A stretch of 64,000 bases of DNA from E44-bin32 sp034430595 (GTDB lineage Bacteria > Chloroflexota > Anaerolineae > Anaerolineales > E44-bin32). Below, piece after piece: positions 1 through 9,356 of the stretch. Below the pieces are notes generated by a model, which was not told where the DNA came from, ran no database searches, and saw nothing but the letters and a program-made list of their open reading frames with translations. A program made the position numbers and the translations under genes. Within the stretch, counting starts at the first letter, position 1; each line of letters opens with the position of its first letter. The DNA lies in assembly GCA_034430595.1 (NCBI GenBank), contig DAOUEL010000058.1, forward strand, positions 62,001 through 126,000, written 5' to 3'.

Positions 1-395
1 TCAGCCAGCAGCTGATGCATGAGCTGCAAGCGCGGAAAGAGCATGTCTAAATACTGTCCGCCGTCCTGCCAGGTATCAGAGTATCCCCCTGTTGTCTTCC
101 AGGTCTCAGGCTGGCGAGAGTCTTCCCCGCGTCCAATGCGAGCGCGATAGGCCTTTCCGCTCAGGAAGGGCGGGTCGACATAGATTAGATCGACCCTCCC
201 TTTTAGCTCGGGTAGCAGGGAGGCCATGACGCCCAGGTTGTCAGACTGGATAAGTCGGTTTTCAAATTTATCCGGGAGAGCCGGGCGGGTCGTCGTCCGC
301 GACCATTCTTTAAGCGGGGTAGGGGAAATCTGTAAATCGCCGCGCCCCTCCCAAGAAAGTCGTGCGAAAGGGGTGCGGCGGTTCGAACGTCTCAT
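1..395 (-). CDS. Site-specific DNA methyltransferase (N6-adenine/N4-cytosine type), N-terminal part
   Basis: The reading frame starts at the ATG at 395 and runs off the left edge of the window, so only about 131 N-terminal residues are visible. They contain IQSDNLGVMASLL followed by the catalytic tetrapeptide DPPF in YVDPPFLSGKAY, the signature of amino-methyltransferases that use S-adenosylmethionine to methylate adenine N6 or cytosine N4. The aromatic-rich stretch after DPPF is typical of the Type III Mod or orphan class. The start lies 3 bases after the stop of the upstream GTPase gene on the same strand, so the two are probably cotranscribed. No restriction endonuclease gene is visible, but the downstream side is outside the window, so orphan versus restriction-linked status cannot be decided. 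Confidence 0.85.
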   Translation of the reverse strand, partial: MRRSNRRTPFARLSWEGRGDLQISPTPLKEWSRTTTRPALPDKFENRLIQSDNLGVMASLLPELKGRVDLIYVDPPFLSGKAYRARIGRGEDSRQPETWKTTGGYSDTWQDGGQYLDMLFPRLQLMHQLLA

Positions 396-398
396 CTC

Positions 399-1721
399 TC
401 AGCGCTTGCTAAAACGCTCTTCAAGCACTGCATCCAGGGTAGGTTGACCGATAACCTGGAGTTCATAACGCAAACGCATAGAGGGTATATCCAATTTGAG
501 CAGTTTACCAAGGTCAATTGGCGTGCCGATCAGGACCAAATCAGCGTTACTGGAGTTGATCGTCTGCTCCAGTTCTTTTATTTGCACATCGCTATACCCC
601 ATCGCAGGTAACACATCGCCCGTTGTCGGATATTTCTCGTAAGTCGCGGCGATGCTTCCGGTTGCGAACGGGCGCGGGTCGATGATCTCAGCCGCACCGA
701 AGCGTTTCGCCGTCACCCAGCCTGCGCCGTATGCCATTTCGCCATGGGTGAGCGTTGGGCCGTCTTCGACAACTAACACGCGCTTGCCCCTTATCGCCTG
801 GGGGTCGTCAAGAAATATTGGTGAGGCGGCTTCAATGACGATCGCCTTCGGGTTGATCGCTATGACGTTTTCTCGGACCCGCATTACATCCTGGGGAGCA
901 GCACTGTCGATTTTGTTCAGCAAGAGAACATCCGCTGCTACAACGTTAGCCTCACCGGGATGATAGTGGACTTCGTGACCGGGTCGCAGCGGATCGAGCA
1001 CTACAATGTGCAGATCGCTCTTATAGAAGGGCAGGTCGTTGTTACCGCCATCCCAGAGCACGATGTCGACTTCCTTCTCGGCCTGCTCCAGAATTCGACC
1101 GTAGTCGACACCGGCGTAAACGATGACACCACGCTCGATATGCGGCTCGTACTCCTCACGTTCCTCAATTGTGCAATCGAATTTCTCGAGATCGTCATAG
1201 GTTGCAAAACGTTGAACAGCCTGCTTTTCGAGGTCGCCATAGGGCATCGGATGTCGAATCGCAGCTACACGGTACCCCATGCCGATCAAACGATCGGCAA
1301 CGTAGCGGCTGGTCTGGCTCTTGCCGCTCCCGGTTCTTACAGCGCACACGGACACGACTGGCTTATTGGATTTGATTTGAGTCGTGCCCAATCCCATCAA
1401 ACGGAAATCTGAACCATAAGCGAGAACCCGGGAGGCCAGGTGCATGACGTACTCGTGGGAAACATCGCTGTAGGCGAAGATAACCTGATCGATCTCGTGT
1501 TCTTTGATCAGTTGCTTGAGATCAATTTCAGGGTGAATTGGAATGCCATCCGGGTATAGCTTGCCTGCCAGCGCGGCCGGGTATACACGCCCCTCGATAT
1601 TGGGGATCTGGGTCGCAGTGAAGGCGATGACGGTGTACTCCGGGTTATCACGAAAATAGACGTTGAAGTTGTGAAAATCACGTCCGGCGGCGCCCATGAT
1701 GATGATGCGTTGAGGGTTCAT
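399..1721 (-). CDS. Cyclic 2,3-diphosphoglycerate synthetase-like GTPase
   Basis: This 440-residue cytoplasmic protein has an N-terminal Rossmann-like region (IIIMGAAGRDFHNFN) and a P-loop at residues 130-135 (GSGKS) followed by a NKID guanine-specificity motif near residue 270. The combination matches the family called cyclic 2,3-diphosphoglycerate synthase in thermophilic archaea, which is also widespread in bacteria as an uncharacterised predicted GTPase. The biochemical role outside archaea is not established, so the name should be read as family membership only. GGAGG lies 14 bases before the ATG, which is rather far. The gene follows argS on the same strand with a 61-base gap and is followed almost immediately by a DNA methyltransferase. 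Confidence 0.8.
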   Translation of the reverse strand: MNPQRIIIMGAAGRDFHNFNVYFRDNPEYTVIAFTATQIPNIEGRVYPAALAGKLYPDGIPIHPEIDLKQLIKEHEIDQVIFAYSDVSHEYVMHLASRVLAYGSDFRLMGLGTTQIKSNKPVVSVCAVRTGSGKSQTSRYVADRLIGMGYRVAAIRHPMPYGDLEKQAVQRFATYDDLEKFDCTIEEREEYEPHIERGVIVYAGVDYGRILEQAEKEVDIVLWDGGNNDLPFYKSDLHIVVLDPLRPGHEVHYHPGEANVVAADVLLLNKIDSAAPQDVMRVRENVIAINPKAIVIEAASPIFLDDPQAIRGKRVLVVEDGPTLTHGEMAYGAGWVTAKRFGAAEIIDPRPFATGSIAATYEKYPTTGDVLPAMGYSDVQIKELEQTINSSNADLVLIGTPIDLGKLLKLDIPSMRLRYELQVIGQPTLDAVLEERFSKR

Positions 1722-1782
1722 AGATTTGTTCGCTTCCTCCGAAATGGATTGGATTCCCGATGAATTCCGACCGGGGCAATTG

Positions 1783-3588
1783 TTACATCACTCGTGGTAC
1801 TTGAATATCGAGCAGGTAAAGCGCGTTGGCAAGCGTTTGTCTTGCCGCAGCAGTAAGCCGTAGCCTGGCGTAGCGGACCTGTTCCTCCTCCGCTTGAAGC
1901 ACGCGGACGGCATGATAAAAAAGGTGAAATGCCCTGGCCAGTTCATAGACGTAGGTTGCCATGTTGAGCGGCTTGTATTCCTCAGCTGCCCGCTGCACGA
2001 CGAGTGGGAATTGGGATATCCGTTCGATCAGGTCAATCTCGGCAACATCGAGATTGTAGTTGAACTCGCCGTGGGATGGTACTTCACCAGCCCGGGTGAG
2101 AATGCTGTTTCCACGAACATAAGCATTTTGAATATAGGGTGCGGATTGACCCTCAAAGCTCAAGGCCTCGTCCCAATCAAAGACAATGTCGCGAATGTTG
2201 TCGACGGAAAGCATGCTGTATATAAGAGCACCCAGCCCAATGGTTCGGGCAACTTCCGGTCGATCTTCAGGGGGCAGATCCGGGTTCTTTTCGGCGATGA
2301 TGCCTTTCACGCGCTGCTCCGCCTCAGCCAGAACATCCATGAATAAAATCACGTTGCCCTTGCGGGAGGACATCGTTCCCTCTGGCAGTGTCACGAACCC
2401 ATAGGCCAGGTGATAGCATTTCTCTGCCTGGGGGAACCCCCATAACTCGAGGATCTTAAAGACCTGCTGAAAATGCAGACTCTGGCGGGTATCAACGACG
2501 TAGATCGAGCGGTCGACGTGATATTTCTCGAACTTTTCTTTTGCCAGGGCCAGATCTTTGGTCAGGTAAAGCGTTGTGCCGTCACTGCGCAGGATGACTG
2601 CAGTTCGGTACTTCTCCTTCGCCAGACCAAGTTTCTCGTCGATGCGGACGATAACCGGTCCCTCCGGGCGTTCATCCTCGGCCAGGTTAAGCTCGATCAA
2701 TTCATCCACGATTGCCTTTGCGGGTTCATCCACTTCGCTCTCGAAGAAGAACATATCCATTTTGATTCCGAGCAAGGCGAGAATATCGTCCAGCTCGTCA
2801 AGGCTCCACTGCCGGGTGCGGCGCCAGAGCTCTCGGATTTCTGGATCGCCTTCATCCCAGCGTTTAAGCATTTCGCGTCGTTCAGCATCGTAACGTTCGC
2901 GCTGCTGCTTCTCCGCTTCGCTTTCACCCTCTTTTGGTGTGACAAGCGCGTTGGCTTCCGTGTAAATCTTCGCCAGCCACTGCCCGCGCTCGTGAATCCC
3001 TTCTGGCTCTTCTCCGGCATGGAATTTTGAGTAGCCCCACAGGCAGGTGATGACACCCAGACCGATGTCCCCCGGGTAAGAGGCACGCAGGGTTTCGTAG
3101 CCAGCAAAACTGGCCAGGCGGGCCAGGGATTCGCCAAGCACTGCGTTACGAGCATGACCTATGTGGAAGGAATGGTGAGTGTTCGGTTGGGCATATTCGA
3201 CCATCAAGCGTTCATTCTTGGCCGGTCCGCGGCCATAATCATCACCCTGTTCCAGAACAGTGTCCACCACCCGTCGGGCATATTCTGCCGAATCCAGGTA
3301 CAGATTAATGTAGCCGTTCGCTGCGGCTGCCCGGTGGATTCCCTCCAGCGATCTCAGTTCAGAGGCTAATGCGGATGCGATTTCCTGGGCTCTTTGGGGG
3401 ACTTGTATCTTCGCTCCGGCCCGCGCTTCACGGGCTGCAATCTGAAAGCATACTGCCGTTCCAAATCCCCACTCGCCGCTGAACGGGATAGGAACCCAAT
3501 CCAGGCTTTCAGGCTCCGGATAGCCGGATTCCTGCAGGAGTTGGAAGACTTTAAGGGTTGCTTGGTTTAGCTCTTGTTCAAAGATCAT
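1783..3588 (-). CDS. argS: Arginyl-tRNA synthetase
   Basis: The 601-residue protein is a complete class I aminoacyl-tRNA synthetase that charges tRNA-Arg with arginine. The HIGH signature is at residues 142-145 within FHIGHARN, the KMSKS-like element appears as MSSRKGN, and the C-terminal DALR anticodon-binding domain ends at VPRVM. Length is normal for the family. A TATAAT -10 element on the minus strand (3609-3614) lies just upstream, after the terminator of rpsT, so argS probably has its own promoter and leads a unit that continues into the GTPase and methyltransferase genes. Confidence 0.97.
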   Translation of the reverse strand: MIFEQELNQATLKVFQLLQESGYPEPESLDWVPIPFSGEWGFGTAVCFQIAAREARAGAKIQVPQRAQEIASALASELRSLEGIHRAAAANGYINLYLDSAEYARRVVDTVLEQGDDYGRGPAKNERLMVEYAQPNTHHSFHIGHARNAVLGESLARLASFAGYETLRASYPGDIGLGVITCLWGYSKFHAGEEPEGIHERGQWLAKIYTEANALVTPKEGESEAEKQQRERYDAERREMLKRWDEGDPEIRELWRRTRQWSLDELDDILALLGIKMDMFFFESEVDEPAKAIVDELIELNLAEDERPEGPVIVRIDEKLGLAKEKYRTAVILRSDGTTLYLTKDLALAKEKFEKYHVDRSIYVVDTRQSLHFQQVFKILELWGFPQAEKCYHLAYGFVTLPEGTMSSRKGNVILFMDVLAEAEQRVKGIIAEKNPDLPPEDRPEVARTIGLGALIYSMLSVDNIRDIVFDWDEALSFEGQSAPYIQNAYVRGNSILTRAGEVPSHGEFNYNLDVAEIDLIERISQFPLVVQRAAEEYKPLNMATYVYELARAFHLFYHAVRVLQAEEEQVRYARLRLTAAARQTLANALYLLDIQVPRVM

Positions 3589-3608
3589 GATTTCGACCTG
3601 AAGGGGCG

Positions 3609-3614
3609 ATTATA
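3609..3614 (-). promoter_or_regulatory. -10 element upstream of argS
   Basis: On the minus strand the sequence reads TATAATCGCC, ending about 20 bases before the argS ATG. No good -35 element is seen at 16-18 bases, so this is a call on the -10 hexamer and on its position between the rpsT terminator and argS. Confidence 0.5.
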
Positions 3615-3640
3615 GCATGCCGAGTGGTTCAGGAAACCAA

Positions 3641-3668
3641 AACACGACGCACATTTGTGCGTCGTGTT
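3641..3668 (-). terminator. Rho-independent terminator of rpsT
   Basis: A perfect 12-bp inverted repeat with a 4-base loop (AACACGACGCAC and GTGCGTCGTGTT) ends in TTTTGGTTT on the minus strand, 20 bases after the rpsT stop codon. Confidence 0.88.
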
Positions 3669-3688
3669 GAATGAGGTCAAGCTGCTGA

Positions 3689-3961
3689 TCAGGCAGACGG
3701 TTCGATCATCGCCAGTTGCTTCATCAGCCGGCTCTTCCGCCGGTCTGCATTACGGCGATGGATAATACCCTTCGCGGCAGCTTTATCAAGCTCTCGAATC
3801 GCTTCATGCACCGCTTTCACCGCCTCGGCTTTATTATCGCTTTCCAGTGCGGTGCGGGCGCGTTTGGTGTAGGTTCGAGCTCTGGTCCGCCACAGTTTGT
3901 TGTGCACGCGACGTTTTTCATTTTGACGAATACGTTTCTTCGCAGAGGCCGTGTTAGCCAA
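3689..3961 (-). CDS. rpsT: 30S ribosomal protein S20
   Basis: The protein binds 16S rRNA in the small subunit. It begins ANTASAKKRIRQ after the initiator and continues as the Lys/Arg-rich three-helix S20 fold, with the conserved C-terminal HRRNADRRKSRL segment. I chose the TTG at 3961 because AAGGAGG lies 5 bases before it and because family members begin exactly here. An upstream in-frame GTG would add eight unsupported residues and bury the Shine-Dalgarno sequence. The product is 90 residues. The gene is followed by a strong terminator and is divergent from the repair operon. Confidence 0.95.
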   Translation of the reverse strand: MANTASAKKRIRQNEKRRVHNKLWRTRARTYTKRARTALESDNKAEAVKAVHEAIRELDKAAAKGIIHRRNADRRKSRLMKQLAMIEPSA

Positions 3962-4152
3962 AGTATCCTCCTTGCGCTGGCTCACGAAACGAAACGGTAT
4001 TCTAACCGACCCTAGCGATTGTGTCTAGGTTCAAGCCCGCAGATTACAATCAAATAATAACCAACAAGGCCAACATACTGGCATCCAACTCGGTGTCCGT
4101 GTATGGTATTGTTCACGCTCGAAAGGCAAGAAATGTAGGAGAAGTCAGGCAC

Positions 4153-6309
4153 ATGCGTACATTGAATATGGGTGATCCCTATCCGGGAATGGTTACTTCT
4201 TGGATAGGTGCTGCTCAGCTCCAAGCCCAGCAGATTGACCTGGTCGAAGCACCCATTCCTAGTTCAATCTTCCTCGAAGGACCTGCCGGAAGCGGAAAGA
4301 CGACCGCAGCGGTTCATCGTGCGCGCCGACTTCTGCAGCATACCAGAGCGCAGGAGAAGCTGCTGATCATCGTTCCCCAACGTTCACTGGCCAGACCTTA
4401 TATTGGCCTGCTTGAGCAGTTTCCTGATCTTAATCCTGGGCGAATTAACATCCTTACCCTGGGAGGACTTGTGCGGCGAACAGCAGAACTGTTCTGGCCC
4501 TTGTATGCGGGTGAAGCAGGATTCTCGGACCCATCAACACTGCCGAGCTTCCTGACCCTTGAAACGGCAACTTATGTCCTGGCAAATGCGATCAGCCCAA
4601 TGCTGGCACAAGGGGCTTTTAACGGCCTGGCGATCGATCGTAACCAGCTCTACCGTCAAATCCTCGACAACTTGAATAAAGCTGCGATTGTCGGATTTCC
4701 TATCGAAGAAATCGGCAGCCGGTTGGGGGAGGCCTGGGTTGGTACAGCGGACCAGAAACGAATCTATGATGATGCCCAGCAGTGCGCGAGGGTGTTCCGC
4801 CATGCATGTCTGGAAATGAATATGCTCGATTTTTCGCTGCAAGTGGAGGTTTTCTTCCGCTATATCCTTCCTTCGCCCGCATTCAAGATGTATAGAGAAC
4901 AAATCGCGACCCACATGCTCGCGGATAACATCGAGGAAGACGCCCCGCGGACGCACGATCTCATTCAAGCCTGGCTCCCTGAGCTGCAGAGTGCGCTTCT
5001 TGTATTCGATACTGAGGCAGGTTTCCGTCGCTTCCTGGGCGCTGATCCGACGGATGCGTATGCATTGAAATCTCGTTGTACTGGCCAGATTCGATTCGAC
5101 GAAAACCTGGTTGCATCAGCTTCTGTCCAGGATTTAGGTCGCACCCTGGCCGCTCATTTTGATAAGGGCGCTGATCAGGAAACCGGTGCGAAATTGAATG
5201 CATTCCACGTTGAAGTTCACCGTCATTTGCCCGAATCGCTGGAATGGATTGCTAATGAGGTCGATACTCTCCTGAACAGGGAGCAGATCCCCAGACGTGA
5301 GATTGCAATCGTCTCTCCCTATCTTTCCGATTCTGTGCGTTTCTTGTTAGGCCGAAAGCTGGATGAACGGGGTATTCAGTGGATTGCGTTTCGTCCGTCC
5401 CGGCAAATCCGACAGGAAGCGGCCGCGCGTAGCCTCCTGACGTTGGCGGCCATTGCCCATCCTGGTTGGAAACAGCAGCCAACCCCTGAGGACGTTGGCC
5501 GCATGCTGGAAATGTGTATAGCCGAGCTTGATCCTGTTCGCGCTGACCTCTTCGCCCGAATTCTTTACAAACCAAATGCTTCTCCGCCCTGGCTGGAACC
5601 GTTCAGCCAGCTAAAGGGTCAGATGCAGGAGCGACTTACATATTCACTTGGTCAACTTTACGACACCCTACGAACCTGGCTCGTTAATTACCTTGAATCC
5701 CCCGGGTTGGAATTAGACCATTTCCTGCGCAAACTCTTTGGTGAGATTCTTTCTCAGGCGGGCTTTGGGTTTGAAAACGATCTCACTGGAGGTACGGTCG
5801 TCGCGACTTTGATCGATTCCGTTCAAAAATTCCGTCGGATTCTCGGGGAGAATCTAGAGCGACATGAAATCAATCCAGGAATGGTCTTTCTAAGCCTGGT
5901 GCAGGAAGGCGTCATCAGCGCACAGGATATAGGCCAATCTACCAGCACAAGGGAAGACGCGGTATTGATTATGCCGGCTTTTACATTCCTCATGGCAAAC
6001 CAGCCGGTTTCATACCAGTTTTGGATGGACGTGGGTAGTCAAGGCTGGGCAGAGCGCATCTACCAACCGCTAACACATCCTTATGTCTTAAACCGTCAAT
6101 GGCAGCGTGGAAGACTGTGGACGGATGAAGAAGAAATGGCAGTCCGGGACAACATCGCAGCCACGCTATGTCTCGGTTTAACACGGCGGTGCCGGGTCGG
6201 GGTTTCTGCGGTTTGGAGCGAGATCGATGAACGGGGCTATGAGCAGCGCGGCCCCCTTTTGCGCGCAATCCAGAGTACGCTTCGCGCCCAGGGGGTATCA
6301 GGTGGATAG
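4153..6309 (+). CDS. AddB-like SF1 helicase-family ATPase
   Basis: The 718-residue protein has a clear Walker A motif at residues 43-50 (GPAGSGKT) and the overall layout of the UvrD/AddB superfamily. A SPYLSDSVRFLLG segment resembles the motif that follows domain 2A, and a C-terminal GLTRRCR stretch corresponds to helicase motif VI. I cannot find a convincing DExx Walker B motif, so it may be a translocase-deficient or scaffold subunit like AddB. It lacks the C-terminal Fe-S nuclease domain of AddB. That activity is encoded two genes downstream. The ATG at 4153 has GGAG 11 bases upstream. A GTG at 4021 is possible but would add a low-complexity leader. It overlaps the next gene by 8 bases. 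Confidence 0.75.
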   Translation: MRTLNMGDPYPGMVTSWIGAAQLQAQQIDLVEAPIPSSIFLEGPAGSGKTTAAVHRARRLLQHTRAQEKLLIIVPQRSLARPYIGLLEQFPDLNPGRINILTLGGLVRRTAELFWPLYAGEAGFSDPSTLPSFLTLETATYVLANAISPMLAQGAFNGLAIDRNQLYRQILDNLNKAAIVGFPIEEIGSRLGEAWVGTADQKRIYDDAQQCARVFRHACLEMNMLDFSLQVEVFFRYILPSPAFKMYREQIATHMLADNIEEDAPRTHDLIQAWLPELQSALLVFDTEAGFRRFLGADPTDAYALKSRCTGQIRFDENLVASASVQDLGRTLAAHFDKGADQETGAKLNAFHVEVHRHLPESLEWIANEVDTLLNREQIPRREIAIVSPYLSDSVRFLLGRKLDERGIQWIAFRPSRQIRQEAAARSLLTLAAIAHPGWKQQPTPEDVGRMLEMCIAELDPVRADLFARILYKPNASPPWLEPFSQLKGQMQERLTYSLGQLYDTLRTWLVNYLESPGLELDHFLRKLFGEILSQAGFGFENDLTGGTVVATLIDSVQKFRRILGENLERHEINPGMVFLSLVQEGVISAQDIGQSTSTREDAVLIMPAFTFLMANQPVSYQFWMDVGSQGWAERIYQPLTHPYVLNRQWQRGRLWTDEEEMAVRDNIAATLCLGLTRRCRVGVSAVWSEIDERGYEQRGPLLRAIQSTLRAQGVSGG

Positions 6310-8545
6310 TGAGAGATTTTCGCCTCGCCCGAATCAGAAGGAAGTGCTCGCATTTAGACAGGGCAGGATGGGAGTCTCGGCTGTACCTGGCAGTGGAAAG
6401 ACGACAACACTCTCCTACCTCGCCGCACAGCTTGTTGCAGAAGCCAATCTCAAGCTGGACCAGGAAATCTTAATTGTGACCCTGGTGAATTCTGCGGTTG
6501 AGAATTTTACCGGTCGGGTCGCTGGTTTTGTGAGGGAGTTTGGTCTGCTTCCTTATCTTGGCTACAGGGTGCGAACACTCCACGGTCTCGCACACGACAT
6601 CGTGCGTGAAAGGCCTGATGTCGCCGGGGTCTCCGAGCAGTTTAGCATCATCGACGAGGCTGCTTCAAACGAGATTATGAATTCCATATGCCAGGCCTGG
6701 GTCCATTCCCATCGTGATTGGATCCGTTCACTGATGGCTGACGATCTTCGGGAGGCCGCAGAGAGGCGTGTGTTGCGCCACGAATGGCCGAACCTCGTAC
6801 GGGACATAGCCGTTGCTCTCATTCGGATGGCAAAAGACCTGGGTCTCTCATTGCAGGCTGTGCGTTCAATGCTCGATGCTCAAGCCGAACAGCACCCTCT
6901 GCTCGAGCTCGGTTGGTCTGTCTACCGTGAATACCAAACCGCATTGGCATACCGGGGGGCTCTTGATTTTGATGACCTAATTTCGAGGGCTTACGATGCG
7001 CTTCGATTGGATGAAGAATACTTGGAACGTTTGCAGTACCGGTGGCCGATTATTCTCGAGGATGAAGCCCAGGACAGCAGCCGATTGCAGGAGGAGATCC
7101 TGCGCGCGCTTGTCGGAAACGATGGAAGTTGGGTGCGCGTAGGGGATCCAAACCAGGCGATTTTCGAAACCTTCACCACTGCCAGTCCCTATTATTTACG
7201 GCGCTTTCTTGATGAACCGGATGTCACCAGCCGTTCCCTGCCAAATTCTGGGCGCTCGACAGAAACCATTTTAGGCCTGGCGAATCTTTTATCCGAATGG
7301 GTCAGGAGCAGCCACCCGGTGGTTGAGCTGCGCGAAGCCCTTTCTCTGCCGGCGATTGAGCCAACACCAGAAGACGACCCTCAGCCAAACCCTAGGGTTG
7401 AGGACGGTTCTGTTGCCCTTGTCGACTTGCCCTACAGCCCAGATGAGGAAATACAAAAAGTGTTGAAGTCGATTTCGAACTTCGTGAGCCAGAACCCCAC
7501 TGCGACTTTGGCAGTGCTCGTCCCGCGCAACTATCGCGGTTTCGAGATGGTCGAACTCCTCAAAGGGGCTGGAATTCCATACCTTGAAATCCTGCAAAGT
7601 TCGAGGAAGACACGCCTGCTTGCGCAAAGCTTTGCCGACCTGCTGCGGCACATCGCCCTGCCTGCAGATGCGAAAAATATTCCACCAGCCTACTGTGTTT
7701 GGCGCTGGGGAGCCGGGGTGGAAGAAGACGAGCGCGACCCTGCGGATGAGGGATTGCAGGCAATCGCCTCCTGTCGAACTCCGGAGGCATTCTTCTGGCC
7801 TCGTGCAGGAAATGACTGGCTGCAGAATGAGGGATTGTCGAATCAAGGCCGGGAGCATTTGGAGCATTTTCGCCTGGCAGCGCAGCGGTGGCAGGAAGCT
7901 GGACAACTTTCCAGTGATCAATTGATCCTTACCTTAGCAAGCGACCTGCTGAGAGAACCGGGTGAGCTGGCGCTGGCATTTCGCTTTGCGGTATTCGCCC
8001 GGCAATATGCCTCATCCGAGCCCGGGACGACTTTGCTGGATATTGCCAATGAGCTCACGCGAGTCGCGCAAAACGAGCGCCGCTTCTTTGGTTCAGGAGA
8101 GCAGGGAGAGGGATTTGACCCCGATGCATATCCCGGCCGGGTGGTCGTCTCAACCATCCATAAAGCGAAAGGCCTGGAGTGGGACCGGGTCTATCTGCTC
8201 TCGGTGAATGATTACAATTTTCCATCAGCGCTTGAAGGGGATAGCTTTATCTCCGAGAAGTGGTTTCTGAAGGACTCCATCAATCTTCAAGCTGAAGGGC
8301 TAGAGCAGATAAGGCTCTTGGTCAGGGGAAAGTTGGCAGGGGAATATCATCAAGGGGATGCGACCATGAGAGCTCGCCAGGAGTATGCTGCTGAACGGCT
8401 GCGGCTGCTGTACGTTGCAATCACCCGAGCCCGTAAGGACTTGATTATCACCTGGAATACCGGGCGAAAGGGCGATCGAGGAGAAGCCCTGCCGCTTAGA
8501 GCGTTGCGATCGCTTTGGACCAATGCGAGCACCGGCGATGACTGA
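6302..8545 (+). CDS. UvrD/Rep-family ATP-dependent DNA helicase (AddA-like)
   Basis: This 747-residue SF1A helicase has Walker A (VPGSGKTT, residues 28-35), Walker B DEAQD in the middle third, motif V in STIHKAKGLEWDRV and motif VI in LLYVAITRARKDL. These are the full set for a 3'-5' UvrD-like translocase. It lacks the C-terminal nuclease domain of AddA or RecB. I chose the GTG at 6302 because it overlaps the preceding stop, has CAGGGGG upstream, and places the Q-motif (RPNQKEVLAF) at the very N-terminus as in the family. The gene lies between an AddB-like ATPase and a separate Fe-S nuclease, so the three probably form a double-strand-break processing complex. Confidence 0.9.
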   Translation: MDSERFSPRPNQKEVLAFRQGRMGVSAVPGSGKTTTLSYLAAQLVAEANLKLDQEILIVTLVNSAVENFTGRVAGFVREFGLLPYLGYRVRTLHGLAHDIVRERPDVAGVSEQFSIIDEAASNEIMNSICQAWVHSHRDWIRSLMADDLREAAERRVLRHEWPNLVRDIAVALIRMAKDLGLSLQAVRSMLDAQAEQHPLLELGWSVYREYQTALAYRGALDFDDLISRAYDALRLDEEYLERLQYRWPIILEDEAQDSSRLQEEILRALVGNDGSWVRVGDPNQAIFETFTTASPYYLRRFLDEPDVTSRSLPNSGRSTETILGLANLLSEWVRSSHPVVELREALSLPAIEPTPEDDPQPNPRVEDGSVALVDLPYSPDEEIQKVLKSISNFVSQNPTATLAVLVPRNYRGFEMVELLKGAGIPYLEILQSSRKTRLLAQSFADLLRHIALPADAKNIPPAYCVWRWGAGVEEDERDPADEGLQAIASCRTPEAFFWPRAGNDWLQNEGLSNQGREHLEHFRLAAQRWQEAGQLSSDQLILTLASDLLREPGELALAFRFAVFARQYASSEPGTTLLDIANELTRVAQNERRFFGSGEQGEGFDPDAYPGRVVVSTIHKAKGLEWDRVYLLSVNDYNFPSALEGDSFISEKWFLKDSINLQAEGLEQIRLLVRGKLAGEYHQGDATMRARQEYAAERLRLLYVAITRARKDLIITWNTGRKGDRGEALPLRALRSLWTNASTGDD

Positions 8546-9356
8546 GCTCCATTTCACGTCTGCGAGTCTGGAAGATTATCGAACCTGCCCGCGCCGCTTT
8601 CAGCTCCGTTTCCTCCTCTCCCAACCCTGGCCTGCCCAGGTGACAGCACCTGAGGATGCATTTGAAAACCACTTGCGCCAGGGAGCAGCCCTCCATCGTC
8701 TGATCCAACAGGACCTGCTTGGGATGCCGCGTGAACGGCTCAAAGATCTCGCTCGCGATGAACCACTCGCCACCTGGTGGGAGCAATATCTGGAGCATGC
8801 GCCGAGGGGTTTGCCGGCGCAAAAACTGCCTGAAATCGAATTGTCTGCTCATCTTGAAGGATGCCGATTGGTCGGGAAATTTGATTTGCTCGCCTTTGAA
8901 CCCGGGGTGCGTTTTGTTATTGTCGACTGGAAGACAGAACGCAAGCCTCCATCCAGAGAGCGGCTCGCTGCCCGAATGCAGAGCATACTTTATCCATACC
9001 TGCTTGTGGAAGGTGGATCGGATTACAACGATGGCGAAGCGATCAAACCTGCCCAAGTGGAAATGATCTACTGGTTTGCTGAAAACCCGAAAACGCCACA
9101 GAAATTCGACTATAGTGATCTGGCCCATGCTGAAAACCAGAAATTCTTGTCAACATTACTGGAAGAAATCCTAACGTGCGAAGAGGATGATTTCCCACTA
9201 ACGAACGAGGAACGAAGCTGTCTTTTTTGCAATTACAGGTCTCTCTGTAAGAGAGGGAAGCAGGCCGGCGAATTTGACCAAATTGAAAGCGTTACAGAGG
9301 ACTTTGACCCCTATTTCGATCTCGACTTTGACCAGCTCGATGAGGTCGCCTTCTGA
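8538..9356 (+). CDS. PD-(D/E)XK nuclease with probable 4Fe-4S cluster (AddB/Cas4/RecB-nuclease type)
   Basis: The 272-residue protein has a RecB-family nuclease core: GKFDLLAF (D116) and VIVDWKTE (D130, K132), then the QSILYPYLL helix. Four cysteines (C17 in YRTCPRRF, and C228, C231, C237 in CLFCNYRSLC) are arranged as one N-terminal plus three C-terminal ligands, as in the 4Fe-4S nucleases AddB and Cas4. It starts inside the end of the helicase gene with an 8-base overlap; an ATG at 8523 is an alternative start. The last 25 or so residues are strikingly acidic, rich in Asp and Phe. Its place in the operon suggests it supplies the nuclease for the two preceding helicase-like proteins. Confidence 0.88.
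   Translation: MTELHFTSASLEDYRTCPRRFQLRFLLSQPWPAQVTAPEDAFENHLRQGAALHRLIQQDLLGMPRERLKDLARDEPLATWWEQYLEHAPRGLPAQKLPEIELSAHLEGCRLVGKFDLLAFEPGVRFVIVDWKTERKPPSRERLAARMQSILYPYLLVEGGSDYNDGEAIKPAQVEMIYWFAENPKTPQKFDYSDLAHAENQKFLSTLLEEILTCEEDDFPLTNEERSCLFCNYRSLCKRGKQAGEFDQIESVTEDFDPYFDLDFDQLDEVAF

Noticed and set aside
960..1412. Long open frame antisense to the cyclic-diphosphoglycerate-synthetase-like gene
   Set aside because: It has no family resemblance or start signal, and lies opposite a gene with clear motifs; similar shadows occur opposite argS, the MBOAT and the histidine kinase.
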